In this document: positions 12,751-23,067 of the stretch, in pieces
Numbering within the stretch: the stretch's first letter is position 1
Layout of the letters: each line of letters begins with the position of its first letter
Assembly: GCA_032191485.1 (NCBI GenBank)
Contig: JAVDOI010000012.1
Coordinates: 17,089,718-17,153,717, forward strand
DNA length: 64,000 bases
Source of the DNA: Leptoclinus maculatus
Taxonomy: Eukaryota > Chordata > Actinopteri > Perciformes > Stichaeidae
Direction: 5' to 3'
Notes under the pieces: generated by a model
Databases searched by the model: none
Told to the model about the DNA's origin: nothing
The model's input: the letters and a program-made list of their open reading frames with translations, nothing else
Made by a program: the position numbers and the translations under genes

Positions 12751-12753
12751 TGT
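12706..12753. repeat. (GT)n microsatellite next to the exon 1 splice donor
   Basis: About 23 GT units with one interruption (GTGGTG) begin 29 nt inside intron 1, downstream of the exon 1 donor at 12677. The read-through frame of exon 1 into the repeat gives a spurious Cys-Val tail. Confidence 0.95.
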
Positions 12754-13952
12754 ATTCAACTGTAGTTCCTAATTGGTGACATATAAATTGAAAATGTATT
12801 TATATTTTTTACTCATAAATCCAGATAGATTTTCATCTATAATTGAGTTCACAACACTTTTTAACACAATTTATTATTGAGACAACTAATGGGCTTCCTA
12901 TCGTCAATTATAAGTAAATCTTTTTTGGGGGGTTTGGTACAAGACAAATGACTCCCTGCAAAGATTTTGCAATGCTCTCTGAAATACTTTCAAAAAGAAT
13001 AGTGCTAGCAACTCATAAACAAACTTGTATACTGTTTCATCATCAATCACACATTAACCTCCAGGCTAATTGGATTGACATGATATCCCCATTGAACTTA
13101 GCTTTTAATAAAGTCAAATAATATTCATAACCAAACTTCAACTTCAGTATAGAGATGTTCTTGGCTTGTGACTTTTCTATTCAGAAACAGACATCCGCTC
13201 ATCTTCCTCGGGACATATTTCTGCATCAATCTTACAAAGGCTCTCTCTGCTGTTATTTCATATGTATCATCTAAATTGCTTCACAACTCAGTTCATCTGA
13301 ATCTCTCCTCTTCAGATAAGGTTAGAAAGGGTGGATTTAGCTACTAGGCTGCCATATTTCCTCAAGTATAAGTAAGAAAGGAACTGATCATTTTCACGAG
13401 AGAAACTCATTAGGCCTTTCTCAATATGTGTTCTTGTCTGTACTTGTGTTCTCGTGGACTTGTGAAACGTCATCAGTATCAGCCCAAGTACTGTTCCAAT
13501 TCAAACGTCTGCATCTAAGCACGGTTCAAATGCCCAGATGTGACTTGCTCCGCCCGTGTCCGTACTTGGGACCGCCAAATATCCCAGAATGCATTTCGCA
13601 CCAGCAACCGGAAACAATGGCGGAGGAGAAAACACACAACTGGAAGTTTAAACTTTCAAAATACTACTGTTGTTGAGTCACGGAATGTAATTTTAGGCAT
13701 TTTTTTTAGGCGAGAAGTTAGTTGTTTAAGCATCAAATCTGTGGTCGGTTTGTCAAGATTCAGCCTAATCTGCTCTGATGATATCGGAGATGTGAGGTGT
13801 TGCTAGCGGGACCGGCAGTAAACCTCGCCAGCATCGGGGGGGTCAGCGCTCATGTTACCCGCCGAGAACAGCCTCATCTCGGCAAGCCTTTTTGAAACTT
13901 GCCGCTCGTATTGACGTCTCCGTAGCGTTGTCCTCGTCTATGTATATACAAT

Positions 13953-13955
<3 letters not shown>

Positions 13956-13993
<38 letters not shown>
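13956..13993. repeat. (TA)n microsatellite
   Basis: About 19 TA units, roughly 280 bp upstream of the coiled-coil reading frame. If that gene has its own promoter, this AT tract sits within it. Confidence 0.95.
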
Positions 13994-13996
<3 letters not shown>

Positions 13997-14270
13997 GGTC
14001 GGTTTAGGTTGCATTTTGGGGTGCTTGCTCTCTTCTGAAGGCCTCCGTCTCCGTGGGGACTGGAGTCTCTGAGGGGCGACTGTAGTCCCAGTTTGGCTGG
14101 ACGTAGTTGGCTTGTCATAGGTCACTGGCTGTGAAGTTTGTCACATTCTGCAAGTCTACAAGTCTACAAGTCTGCACCACATTGGTCATTTATCTCTTAC
14201 ACACTGCAGATACAACTCGATACGTTTTTTTTAATCACTTTCTTCTCTGAAGTCTTCTGAAAACAAACCA

Positions 14271-15827
14271 ATGGCTCAGTTGGATTCCCTAGAACCAGCA
14301 GAAATTGCTGCAAACTACAATGAGGCACATTTAAGCCCACGAAACAGCTCCAAACGGCGTACGTACCTGGTACGTAAGCCGTGCCTGTGCCACCATTACC
14401 AGCAAAGTCTGCGACTAAAGCTGCAGGAATTGGAGAAAGAGCTCAATAAGATGAAAGACGTGGAAGGAGCATTTGGAGACGCAAAACAGGTGAATGAGGA
14501 GCTCGTGAACGAGAACGAGGAGCTCGAGAAAGAAATTCAATGCCTGCAGATGAAACTCGGAGAAGGAATTCTCTCTTGGGAGGGAAAGGTCTCCGCACTG
14601 GAAGAGGAGACAGATGCATTGTTTTGGGAAAACAAAGACAAGCGACAAAAAATCCTGCTGCTCAAAAAGAGGAACCAGCATGTCACAGCTTTGGAGAAAT
14701 CCTTCTATGTCAAAAAAGCTGCGAAAGAGGAGATTATCCAGGAGAACGAAGCTCTGCAACGTGAAATTCAGGAGTTGCACAAAACGATCCAGGAGGAAGT
14801 AGCTTTGCAAAAAGTCACAAGCAGTCAAAATGACGAACTGCAAAACGAACTCCTGCAGCTCAGGGACACACGGCAGCATGTCAAAGCCTTGGTTGAATCA
14901 CGCAATGTCGTAAAAGCTGACAAAGAGGCGACTAGCCAGAAGAACAAAGCTCTGCAACATGAGATTCAGAAGTTGCACGAACAGGTTGAGGTTGGAAAAG
15001 CTTTGCAGGAAACCAACGAGGCAATGCAACTGACAATTAAAGCCCTGAGCCAAGAAAATGATGCCATGCAGCAGGAACTCCAGCATCTCAATGAAGAACA
15101 CGACGAGGTGAAGGTCTGGAGAGACGTGTGCAATGAAACACTGGACCGCATAGACGCTGTGCAGAAAGAAAACCAGGGTTTGAAACAGCAAATCCCGGTC
15201 GTCAAAGAACAGCTAGCGATCAGAGCGTATTTCAAGACCAATCTCTTTGAATTGGAAGCTGGGGAGAAAGTCCTGGTGGCACAAAACAAAGAGCTGATTA
15301 AATCCCACTCTGAGGCCTTCAAGAAGCTTCTAAAAGAAGAAGACTGGAAGACAAAGTACGACGTGCTGAAGGAAACGACTGACGCCTTGAAGCTACAAAA
15401 CCACGAATGGACTGAGAAATTCAACACTTTGAAGGACGAGCTCATAGGTGTGGATGCATTTAAGGCAAATTATAAGTCAATGAAGGCAGAGAAAAAAGTT
15501 CGAACCAAACAGAATAACACTCTGCAAAAACAACTTCAGGACCTGGAGAAAAAGTTCTCAAAAGGACAAACTTACAAGGACAAAGAATCTGCAATAAAGT
15601 CAGAGATCGAAGCCCTGAGGCAAGAAAATGATGCCATGCAGCAGAAACTCCAGCATCTCAATGAAGAACACGACGAGGTGAAGGTCTGGAGCGACGTGTG
15701 CAATGAAACAGGACCTGGAGAAAAAATTCTCACAAGCACAAATTTACGAGGACAAAGACATGCGACTAGCAGAGGCGGGAATCGAACCGCCAATCCTCTG
15801 ATTGTGGTTTTAAATTCATGTAAATAA
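14271..15827 (+). CDS. Intronless coiled-coil protein, nested in MAGI1 intron 1 (unrecognised family)
   Basis: An uninterrupted 518-codon frame with an ATG start and an in-frame stop 36-39 nt upstream (TAA at 14232-14234). Residues 1-45 are mixed and include RKPCLCHHYQ. From about residue 46 to 480 the sequence is rich in Glu, Lys, Gln and Leu with heptad-like spacing (QELEKELNKMK, NEELEKEIQCLQ, ENEALQREIQELH), and has a single proline near residue 309. This points to a long two-part coiled coil. A 30-residue unit (261-290) recurs almost unchanged at 451-480. The last 38 residues (GPGEKILTST... to LNSCK) lose coiled-coil character after an out-of-frame junction. AATAAA at 15823-15828 overlaps the stop and could serve as a polyadenylation signal. 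A pyrimidine-rich tract ending CTGAAG at 14251 could be a 5' UTR splice acceptor. There is no signal peptide and no catalytic motif. I do not recognise the family; a lineage-specific gene, a retrogene or a decaying copy of a multicopy family are all possible. Confidence 0.5.
   Translation: MAQLDSLEPAEIAANYNEAHLSPRNSSKRRTYLVRKPCLCHHYQQSLRLKLQELEKELNKMKDVEGAFGDAKQVNEELVNENEELEKEIQCLQMKLGEGILSWEGKVSALEEETDALFWENKDKRQKILLLKKRNQHVTALEKSFYVKKAAKEEIIQENEALQREIQELHKTIQEEVALQKVTSSQNDELQNELLQLRDTRQHVKALVESRNVVKADKEATSQKNKALQHEIQKLHEQVEVGKALQETNEAMQLTIKALSQENDAMQQELQHLNEEHDEVKVWRDVCNETLDRIDAVQKENQGLKQQIPVVKEQLAIRAYFKTNLFELEAGEKVLVAQNKELIKSHSEAFKKLLKEEDWKTKYDVLKETTDALKLQNHEWTEKFNTLKDELIGVDAFKANYKSMKAEKKVRTKQNNTLQKQLQDLEKKFSKGQTYKDKESAIKSEIEALRQENDAMQQKLQHLNEEHDEVKVWSDVCNETGPGEKILTSTNLRGQRHATSRGGNRTANPLIVVLNSCK
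15051..15710 (+). repeat. Pair of near-identical 90-nt direct repeats inside the coiled-coil frame
   Basis: Positions 15051-15140 and 15621-15710 are 90-nt direct repeats, each starting CAAGAAAATGATGCCATGCA. They differ at only two positions that I can see. Both changes are amino-acid replacing (Glu to Lys, Arg to Ser). The upstream flank is also partly shared (AAGCCCTGAG). Two differences in 90 bp imply a recent duplication or gene conversion inside the gene. Confidence 0.85.
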
Positions 15828-16744
15828 AATAGCCGAAATAGAACAGAAACTGTCTCTCTGTTAAATGTATGAGGAGAAATACAAAAAAAATATATAACCA
15901 AAAATATATTTATACTGATTTCTCACACTGGACTGTTACCTTCTTTTAAAGTATTTTTCATTTTATAATAACAATTGTGTAGAACAACATACTGTAACAT
16001 ACCTGCATTTATGACAAAGGACAACATAGAAGAATGGTCATCTTGTGGACAACTGCGCATGCTCTGTCTAGAAAGACGGCATCACGTTAGCATTAGCTAG
16101 CTATACTGGAGACATTTTTACTGGCAATAAAACACATAAAAAACATATAGTTAACTTCATGAAAACATGGCGAATATTATCTAAGACAAATAATATCCAA
16201 CAAAATAAAGCCAGTTCAACTCTTATGTACTTTTTAAAGTTAGTTAACATCATATTGTCCACGGACATTCACGGAACCGTTACCTAGTAGTGAATCCTCC
16301 GTTGCGTTGAGGATTACCCATAATCCTTTGCGTCTGCTATTCAGTGCAGGTACATATTTACAACAGCAGGTGGCGAAGTTTTCCCATTTAGCGGGATTTA
16401 ACCTGAACCTTTTCAACTATGTTACACTAGCTTAACAGCTGTGAGTACTACAGTAGCCATGTTTGTTGTTTACGTTCATAATGATCATTTTGGGGGAGTG
16501 GCTTTGGGGGGAGGCCTGAAGGGAAGGCCTGTCAGTGTTGTCCGTGTCAGCTGTTTCCTACTTTCATTGGAAAAGTGTTTTTTTTGGGGCTTGGCTGGGT
16601 TGGATGATTTCTAAAATGTAGCGTACAGTTGCTAGTTTTTTCAAGATTACCAACCCTGCCTTTAAGAGCCATTGTCGCCTTTATTGGCTGGTTGTTTTTA
16701 TCTGCTTGTGTCCGCAGTTTAAAATGTCACAGGGCTTCTCTTTG

Positions 16745-17010
16745 CAACTAACAAATATTTTCATTATCAATGAATCTATCTACAGTTTGCATTGCTTGAT
16801 TGGCACTGAGAGTGAAAAATGCAGAGGTAACATCCTGAAATGTCTTATTTTTTTAAAACCCAAAGACAATCAGTTCACTATGAAATATGACAAAGAGAAG
16901 CAGAAACGTTTGCTATTTGAGAAGCCGGAAACTGAGATTGTATTTCACTATTTCTGCTTGAAAAGCCCAATTGATTTGTCAACTAATCGTTCCAGCTCTA
17001 CTTCTTGCCG
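16745..17010 (+). repeat. Old hAT-like interspersed repeat (TAATCG / GCAGCTCTA type)
   Basis: The right end reads CAACTAATCGTTCCAGCTCT, a decayed form of the ...TAATCGTTAGTTGCAGCCCTA end of the intact element at 22030-23067. The interior AAGAGAAGCAGAAACG ... TATTTCACTATTTCTGCTTG resembles other copies in this window. The 154-codon frame across it (16706-17170) is a repeat translation. Confidence 0.45.
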
Positions 17011-18384
17011 TAAAGTAGTGTTGTTTTTGAGGGGGGGGGGGGGGGGGTTCTTTGTCAGTGAGAGCGGGTCACCACTCATGGGCAGCTGGGGTTATTTCTG
17101 GAAGTGCCCCCTGCGTGTTGTGATGAGCTTGACCCATTGCCCACGGTCTGCTGCATCTGCATCTGTCTGAGAGACGGCTGGAGGGAGAGCGATGCAGCCA
17201 CTGACTCAAACTTTGTTTTTTCCTCTCTCTCTGAGTCTCCAGTGTACTGTGCATGGTTTTTGTTGTTCTTCCTGTCGGCCAAATCCGGATGTTCTGTGAT
17301 GCCTGAGCGAAAATTTATATATATATTTTTTTATTTCAAGTCAGATGCATTTGTATATTTCACCTCAAATGCCTTTCCACACATGCTCAGTCACGTTACC
17401 CCCCCCCCCCTCGCTAACACATGAAATATTTGACAAAGCCTGCTGTGCTTCGTCTCTGGGGAAATCATGAACTGTGTTATATAACGGCGGTTTAGTTTCA
17501 GTTTGGCATCATTGTCTTTCTAATGTACTGTGTGTCCATTAGTGGCGGCACAGTCAACGCTTGACCTCTGGAGCCGAAGTCTCGACTCCCCGGGACAAGA
17601 GCTCAGCACTAACGCCGCTCTGTGTTTGCCGAACAGGTGTTTGGTTGACATATGATCGGACCAGCACTGCACCATGGGAGATGTTTAATATCCATTAACG
17701 GTTTTCTAATTATTCTGATCTCCTGTGGAAACACTTTCAAAGCACAGACTGCAGCGACACCCTGACTGTAGACATGGCTTTGTCATTACTTTCTCACGTA
17801 AGTCAGCAGATTCTCCTTTTCTGTAATTAAAGGAGGGGGACGCTCTTCTATCGGACTAGCTCACAAGACCTCCATTGTGCCTCACAGTCTGTTGGGCTCC
17901 CATGCAGAACCGAAAAAAAAAAAGATGGATCGGATCTCCTCTCCCGTCCAAAGAGCTGTGGGTCACATTACGGGAGGCCTCATGAGCTCGGTGCCGTCGG
18001 TGTGTGCAGGTCGACAGGTTGTCGCTGTGTTAGTTATACTTCAGCCCCCCACAGGTGTGCTGCTCCCACTGAGGAATGCAGAAAGAAAACCACCTGAATG
18101 AAGTCGGGGAATTCCTGTGGTGGAACGGTGGACTGTTACACTCCGTCGGTTTTGAGTCTGGGCTTTTATTAAGCTCTTAAAACTGGGAAGGAATGACAGA
18201 TGTCTTAATTACACAGCAAAAGACACACTAGAATCTGTGCTGACTTTGATTTAAGTTTAGTTTTAGTCTTTTGACGAAATTTAATTATGGTTTATAATAT
18301 TTCATTTTTGTTTTACTCAAAAAAACCTAAATATTTTTGTCACTTCATATGTATATAGATGGATGACACGCCTCCACTTCCTCA

Positions 18385-18545
18385 AACTGTGCATAAGTGA
18401 CGCCAAAGTGGGACAGCCCTAAACCCTCACGGACTTCGCGGGAGCGCGCCTCAAAGTCCGTGAGTCCGTAAGGGGGGATGTTGGGATTTGGCCATAGTAT
18501 GCTGACTTTGCCTAAGGGAATTACCCACAAATCATTGCAATGTGA
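18385..18545 (+). repeat. Interspersed repeat, copy 1 of a local pair
   Basis: It contains CCCTAAACCCTCACGGACTT, CCGTGAGTCCGTAAGG and GGGATGTTGGGATTTGGCCA. A second diverged copy lies about 550 bp downstream (18940-19165), sharing GGG-ACATTGGGATTGGGCCA and CTCACAGTCTCTCACACTC. GGACTTCGCGG and TCCGTGAGTCCG give it a partly palindromic core. Class unknown. Confidence 0.4.
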
Positions 18546-18939
18546 CGTTTAACACGGGGTAACCAGTGGAAGCATGGAGACGTAAAAAAAAAAGGTAAAC
18601 AAAGAGGACGGCTCACGTGTGTTCAGCCTGGAGTATTCAATTTACACAGAAACATTAAGGGTTAAAGATGGAACAAAAGATAAACTTGAAATCAGAGGAT
18701 ATTTATTCATTTATTCATCAAATATTTGATTTTGTCATTGAAGCTGTTTTGACAAAAACGAGTAAATAGATTATATGAAATTACTTCTCATTTTGTGAGG
18801 AAAGAGCCAGGAAGACGTTCAAATCAGGGAGTAAACAATATAAAATAAATACCCACAATTATACATCTTATTTTTTGTCGTTTTCATGGTAACGTGATAT
18901 GTTGCAGCAAAGTGCTGTCACATTCGTATTTACACCATC

Positions 18940-19165
18940 TCAAGCCCTCACAGTCTCTCACACTCAACCACTTACCAGGTGACGTCAGTAAGTCCTTGAG
19001 GTTTCAGGGTTTGAGGGTTCAGGGGGGACATTGGGATTGGGCCAATATATCCCGGACATGGGAGCTGCCATCTTGAGATTTTAACTTCCTGAGGAGTAAT
19101 GAGGTCCCGCCCCTACACACCAACCCGAGCCAATCACGAGCGTGACAATACGTCAGCTTGATAAG
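18940..19165 (+). repeat. Interspersed repeat, copy 2 of the local pair
   Basis: It contains CAGTAAGTCCTTGAGG, GGGACATTGGGATTGGGCCA, TGCCATCTTGAGATTTTAAC and CCGCCCCTACACACCAAC. Related to 18385-18545 and, in inverted orientation, to 10225-10320. Confidence 0.4.
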
Positions 19166-19239
19166 AACTACCTAGAATGACAGAAACCATCTTTTGGAGG
19201 ACTGTATTTGACCTGTGCTTTGACTTTTTGGTCAAGATG

Positions 19240-19440
19240 TTTTATCCGTAGACTGTATTTAAGAAGTGGGCATAATCGTTGTGGCATCACCCATTGGTTT
19301 GTGGACTGCTGTTTTAAAGCCTTGAGTTTGGCATTTTGGCCGTCGCATCTTGGGTTTTGTTATTCTGCAACTAGAAGTTACACGAGAGGGTGGAGCAAAG
19401 TAAAACCGAACGCTGAGCAAGACCTTTTAAACGTTTAGCT
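19240..19440 (-). repeat. Partial minus-strand copy of the GGGGGCGACTCCTCTGG repeat family
   Basis: It reads GTAGACTGTATTTAAGAAG, CACCCATTGGTTTGTGGACT, AGTTTGGCATTTTGGCCGTC. This is the reverse complement of the right-hand end of the fuller copies (for example 58470-58580, GGCTTCAAAACCGTAGTCCA ... GTACAGACTATGC). Only the end of the element is present. Confidence 0.5.
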
Positions 19441-20394
19441 TCAGAGGAAAAGCTAAAACATAACGTAGTGATAATTCCCTTGATACATTTATTGTTTTTA
19501 GAATACCTCATGTGATACCTTTGCCTCATGTTTATCCCTTTGCACCCATTTTGAAACCCTCTGGCTTATTCCAACCGAAAAACAAACTCACAAAGTACAC
19601 ATTAAAACACAAATACACTAAGAGCAACATGTTCTCCTTTCTCCCCACCAGCTATGTTCACTTCAAATGTAACATTAATTGTACTTTGTTTACAGAGGCC
19701 CATGTGAATGAGTAGTTTTCTGATATGGCATCATTTTGGTGTTAAAGTACAAAGAGGGAGTATTTTCAGACATACTTTGACTTTGACCCAGCGGTGTAGC
19801 AGCTCTTATCTGTTATCATCAGTTGAATCCAGCTCACAGGTGAAAGGTTTTGTTGTCTTGTGTCTTGACTGTATTTTATTGAGCATCTGATAACGGTGGT
19901 GTGCCTGTCAAGGTGCAAAGGTTGTACACTAGGTCGTAGAAACGTTCTTAGAATGATACTTGTTTGTTTATAGTAGAGGCTAATTTCAGTTTATGCATTT
20001 GAGACTGAAAGGAGTAAAAAAACAGGTGTGAACTACACTTTGTTTTACAACTTGGACAGTCCTCTTGGCATTTGAGTTTCTACCTTTTTAGTTCAACCAG
20101 AAAACCCCTCGAGGACCAAAAGGTCTGGTGGTTTATGGTGCTCTGATCATAGGTGGGTTTGGCCGGGTGTCTGTCGGATCTCCGTGACAAAGGGCCCCTG
20201 GTCGCCTTAGATCTCGCCTTCAATTGAACCAAGCCAGAGGGATTCAGGGCAGCCCGCTGGATGCCAGGCATTCCTGAGAGGTGGGGCCAGGAGTTCACTG
20301 GTACACCCCGGTGAAACATCCAGACCTTTACACATCGAATCCTCCATTTAGCTCCTGTTTCAACCCTCCTCTCGGGTCACTCCGCGATGACAGG

Positions 20395-21080
20395 TTTTTT
20401 CTGTAGAACCTCACATAGGGGGTTGTGGGTGTAACCTTTCAGAGATGGTTCTGGGTATAACCCTTTATGTTGGGTTCTAGGTATAAGGGTTCCACGTGGA
20501 ACCTTTATAAAAGGTTCTACCAGAAAGCAAAAAAAAGTTATCCTATGAGGACAAGGAAAATAACTCAATACGGTTCTAGTTGGCACCTTTTATTCCTAGG
20601 AGTTCTTGTTAACACCCTTAGTCGGTGGAAAGGTTCTGGATAAAACCTTCTGATAGGGTTTTGGGTGGAACCACTACACCATAGAAGGTTTTTCTGTCTA
20701 GGTACAACCCTGTATTTTGGGTTCTAGGTATAAACCTGGGAAAAGGTTCCAAATGGGAACCATTATAAAAGGTTCTACCAGGAACCAAAAAGGTGAAGAA
20801 CTCAATACGGTTCTAGTTAGCACCTTTATTTCTGGGAGTTCTTGTTAGCATCCTTAGAAGGTGGAAAGTTCTTGATAAAACCTCCAGAGAGAGTTCTCGG
20901 TGGAACCATTATTCCTTAGAAAGGTTCACTGTAGAATTTCTCATAGGGAGTGCTGGGTGGAACCTTTTACAGATGGTTCTAGGTATAACCCTTTATGTTG
21001 GGATCTAGATAGAACCCTCAGAAACCAAATAGGGTTCTCCTATGAGCGAAATAACTCTATATGGTTCTAGTTAGTATTTT
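20395..21080 (+). repeat. GGTTCT/AGAACC-rich tandem array, about 2.7 units of 240-255 bp
   Basis: The anchor GGTTCTAGTT(A/G)G recurs at about 20571, 20809 and 21063. Each interval contains the same order of motifs: AACC(C)TTTATGTTGGG, GTTCTAGGTATAA, TATAAAAGGTTCTACCAG, AACTCAATACGGTTCTAG and GGTGGAACCA. Many half-sites pair with each other. Positions 20488-20503 form a perfect 16-bp palindrome (GGTTCCACGTGGAACC), replaced in the next unit by GGTTCC-AAATG-GGAACC. The array is both tandem and foldback-like. I take it as a satellite derived from a DNA transposon, but no terminal duplication was found. There is no coding potential. Confidence 0.7.
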
Positions 21081-21469
21081 TACTTTTTTCTATTCTAAGA
21101 ACTAGTTCCACGATGAGACGGACTCTGTTGTGTAAAGATTGTATTAAGTTGTGTCTCTCACATTGTGTCTCTGGTCTTTGTGCGTTGTGAAGGCTTACAC
21201 ACATCCAGAGGATGTGACAGCTTTGTAGACACAGATCTCGTCTGTGATGCGCTCGTCCCAGAATGCAAGTCTCTTATATTCTGTTAAGTATGAAGATTTT
21301 GTCAGTCTTGATTTAGTGCTACCGGCTGCACAAGTATATCCCTGAAAGGCCTGTCAAACGCTTGTGACATGAATGCTGCGGTTATCTCTCCTCCTCTCTG
21401 TACCCTCTGCTTTTTTCCTTCCACATCCACCGTCCCTTTACTAGCTCTGTGTTTAAGGCAGCAGTGGTG

Positions 21470-21959
21470 TGTATGTTCTTATGGGTGGACATCAGTGAGG
21501 ACCTCTCGTGGACAGCCAACACAACATCACTTGCAAAGAAAGCCCAGAGGCGCCTCTACTTTCTCCGCAAACTGAAGAAGGCAAGAACACCCCCACCCAT
21601 CATGTGCACCTTTTTACCGAGGCACCATTGAGAGCATCCTGACAAACTGCATCACTGTGTGGGGCGGAAGCTGCACCGACTACAACAGGAAAGCCCTGCA
21701 GCGCATAGTGAACACAGCTGGAAGGATCATTGCTGCCTCACTCCCCTCACTCCCCTCCCTGCAGGACATATACGACACCCGCCTCACCCGCAAAGTGACC
21801 ATGATTGTGCGCGACTCCAGCCACCCCTCACACAGTCTCTTCAGCCTCCTGCCCTCTGGGAGAAGATACCGGAGCCTCCGTGCTCGCACCACCAGACTTT
21901 CTAACAGCTTCGTCCACCAGGCTGTTAGGAAGCTGAACTCTCTCCCTCCTCTCTTTTAA
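21470..21959 (+). pseudogene. C-terminal fragment of LINE ORF2 (reverse transcriptase protein)
   Basis: Conserved post-RT blocks are visible in order: SEDLSWTANT, KKAQRRLYFLRKLKK, IESILTNCITVWGG, RKALQRIV, LPSLQDIYDTR, HPSHSLFSLLPSGRRYRSL, TRLSNSFVHQAVRKLN, then a TAA stop. These are the typical tail of L2/CR1-clade ORF2 proteins. The frame breaks near 21611-21617 through an extra T in a T5 run, so the blocks before and after it lie in different frames. The endonuclease and RT catalytic motifs are absent. The copy is non-functional. Confidence 0.8.
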
Positions 21960-22029
21960 GACTCACTATGTCTGACTGCTGCTAGTTACAGAATGATAGT
22001 TTTTTTCTTAATATATATGTTGTCTCAAT

Positions 22030-23067
22030 TAGGGCTGCAACAACGAATCGCTAAAATCGATAAAATTCGATTATTAAAAGAGTTGGCAACGAATTTCATT
22101 ATCGATTCGTTGTGTCGCGCGATTATTACGCCACTCAATAAGTCGCGGAGATGTTTGAGTATAAAAAAAAAAGTTGAGTTGAGCGCGGAGCGGAGCAGAG
22201 CAGAGCAGAGGTAGAGGAAAGACCACCGGAGAGACCAGTAACGCTGTTTGACGGTGCGCGATCCGTAGGCGGGGCGTATCCGGCGTGCATGGCCGAACCG
22301 AATGCGACAGTACGGCGGATCAGCCGCCCCGGAGTCGACTGCTATCAGGGACGTAACGTCCCTCCAGTAGCTCTTCTGGTGCTGGTGTTTACTCGTTATC
22401 CAGTTTGACAAGCATGACAAGTTAGCGTTAGCTCGTTAATAACAGTAGTAAAGCAGGACTAAAGACACGTTTTTATTCACTCGCCTTTTTTGGCCCATTC
22501 ATTTTTCAATCTGTTGTCATGTATATATATTCTGTGCTTTGTCCCATATCGGTTATTGTTGACAAATATATTTGTGTGTGTTGTACTTTTTAATTTTTTT
22601 TTATAGCACTTGGTCATCTTAAACTGTGTTTAAATGTGGTGTATAAATTAACTTAACTTGCACTCACTACAATGATGGTAATAATTTAATGAATAAGCTT
22701 CAAGTGAACTTGAGTGTGTGTGCGTGTCTGAGTGTGAGAGTCTGTGCATCTGTGAGTGTAGTGTAGAGAACAAGTTCTGACGTTCAAACAAATCCTGTTA
22801 AGTTTTCTGATTTGTATTTTTCTTTATTTTTTATAAATGATTTATTGTTCTGACAGCTCAGGTCCCTTTAAACAAAAATATACATATTGTTGTGCACTTT
22901 ATTTTAAAAAAAAAACGATATAATTGGCAGATGTAAAGCATAAAGCATACTGTTTTTGAATAAAGGGTTGGAAATTAATGCTTTTTTTTTTATCCGATTC
23001 ATCGATTAATCGTAAAAATAATCGACAGATTAATCGATTATTAAAATAATCGTTAGTTGCAGCCCTA
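22030..23067. mobile_element. Complete non-autonomous hAT-type DNA transposon (1,038 bp)
   Basis: The ends are TAGGGCTGCAAC at 22030 and GTTGCAGCCCTA ending at 23067. They are perfect inverted 12-mers, with similarity continuing a little further in. The element is flanked on both sides by the identical 8-bp direct repeat GTCTCAAT (22022-22029 and 23068-23075), the target duplication expected of hAT transposases. The subterminal regions are full of TCGATTA/TAATCGA motifs, plausible transposase binding sites. The interior has no transposase-like frame, so movement would have depended on an enzyme encoded elsewhere. It inserted into the 3' UTR of the LINE and is therefore the younger of the two. 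Confidence 0.9.

Larger units (their letters stand above)
12677..20394 (+). other. MAGI1 intron 1, proximal part
   Basis: It begins GTAGGA at the exon 1 donor. It contains the GT repeat, a (TA)n, the intronless coiled-coil reading frame at 14271-15827, and repeat fragments at 16745-17010, 18385-18545, 18940-19165 and 19240-19440. G or C homopolymers lie at about 17031-17047 and 17400-17410. The stretches 12760-13420, 15835-16700, 17420-18340 and 19450-20390 show nothing I can annotate. The short frame ending KLSKYYCC near 13617-13676 is preceded by a sequence resembling a translation start (AACAATGGCGGAGG) but is only 19 codons long and stays unassigned. Confidence 0.7.

Noticed and set aside
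13428..13676. Short frame with MAEEKTHNWKFKLSKYYCC at its end and an AACAATGGCGGAGG start context
   Set aside because: Only 19 codons after the plausible ATG, no splice donor in frame that I can justify, and no recognised family. Could be the start of an old repeat.
15765..15795. tRNA-like T-arm on the minus strand (GGCGGTTCGATTCCCGCC when reverse-complemented)
   Set aside because: The stem pairs only with an 8-nt loop, not the normal 7. No D-arm, anticodon arm or acceptor stem can be built from the AT-rich flank, and it lies inside the coiled-coil reading frame. Probably chance or a tiny SINE relic.
14415..15901. Antisense frames of 97-159 codons opposite the coiled-coil gene
   Set aside because: Leu/Phe/Ser-rich mirror translations of Glu/Lys/Gln codons; shadows of the + strand frame.
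20395..21080. CRISPR-like array of short direct repeats
   Set aside because: Half-sites are irregularly spaced and palindromic, units are about 250 bp, and the genome is eukaryotic.
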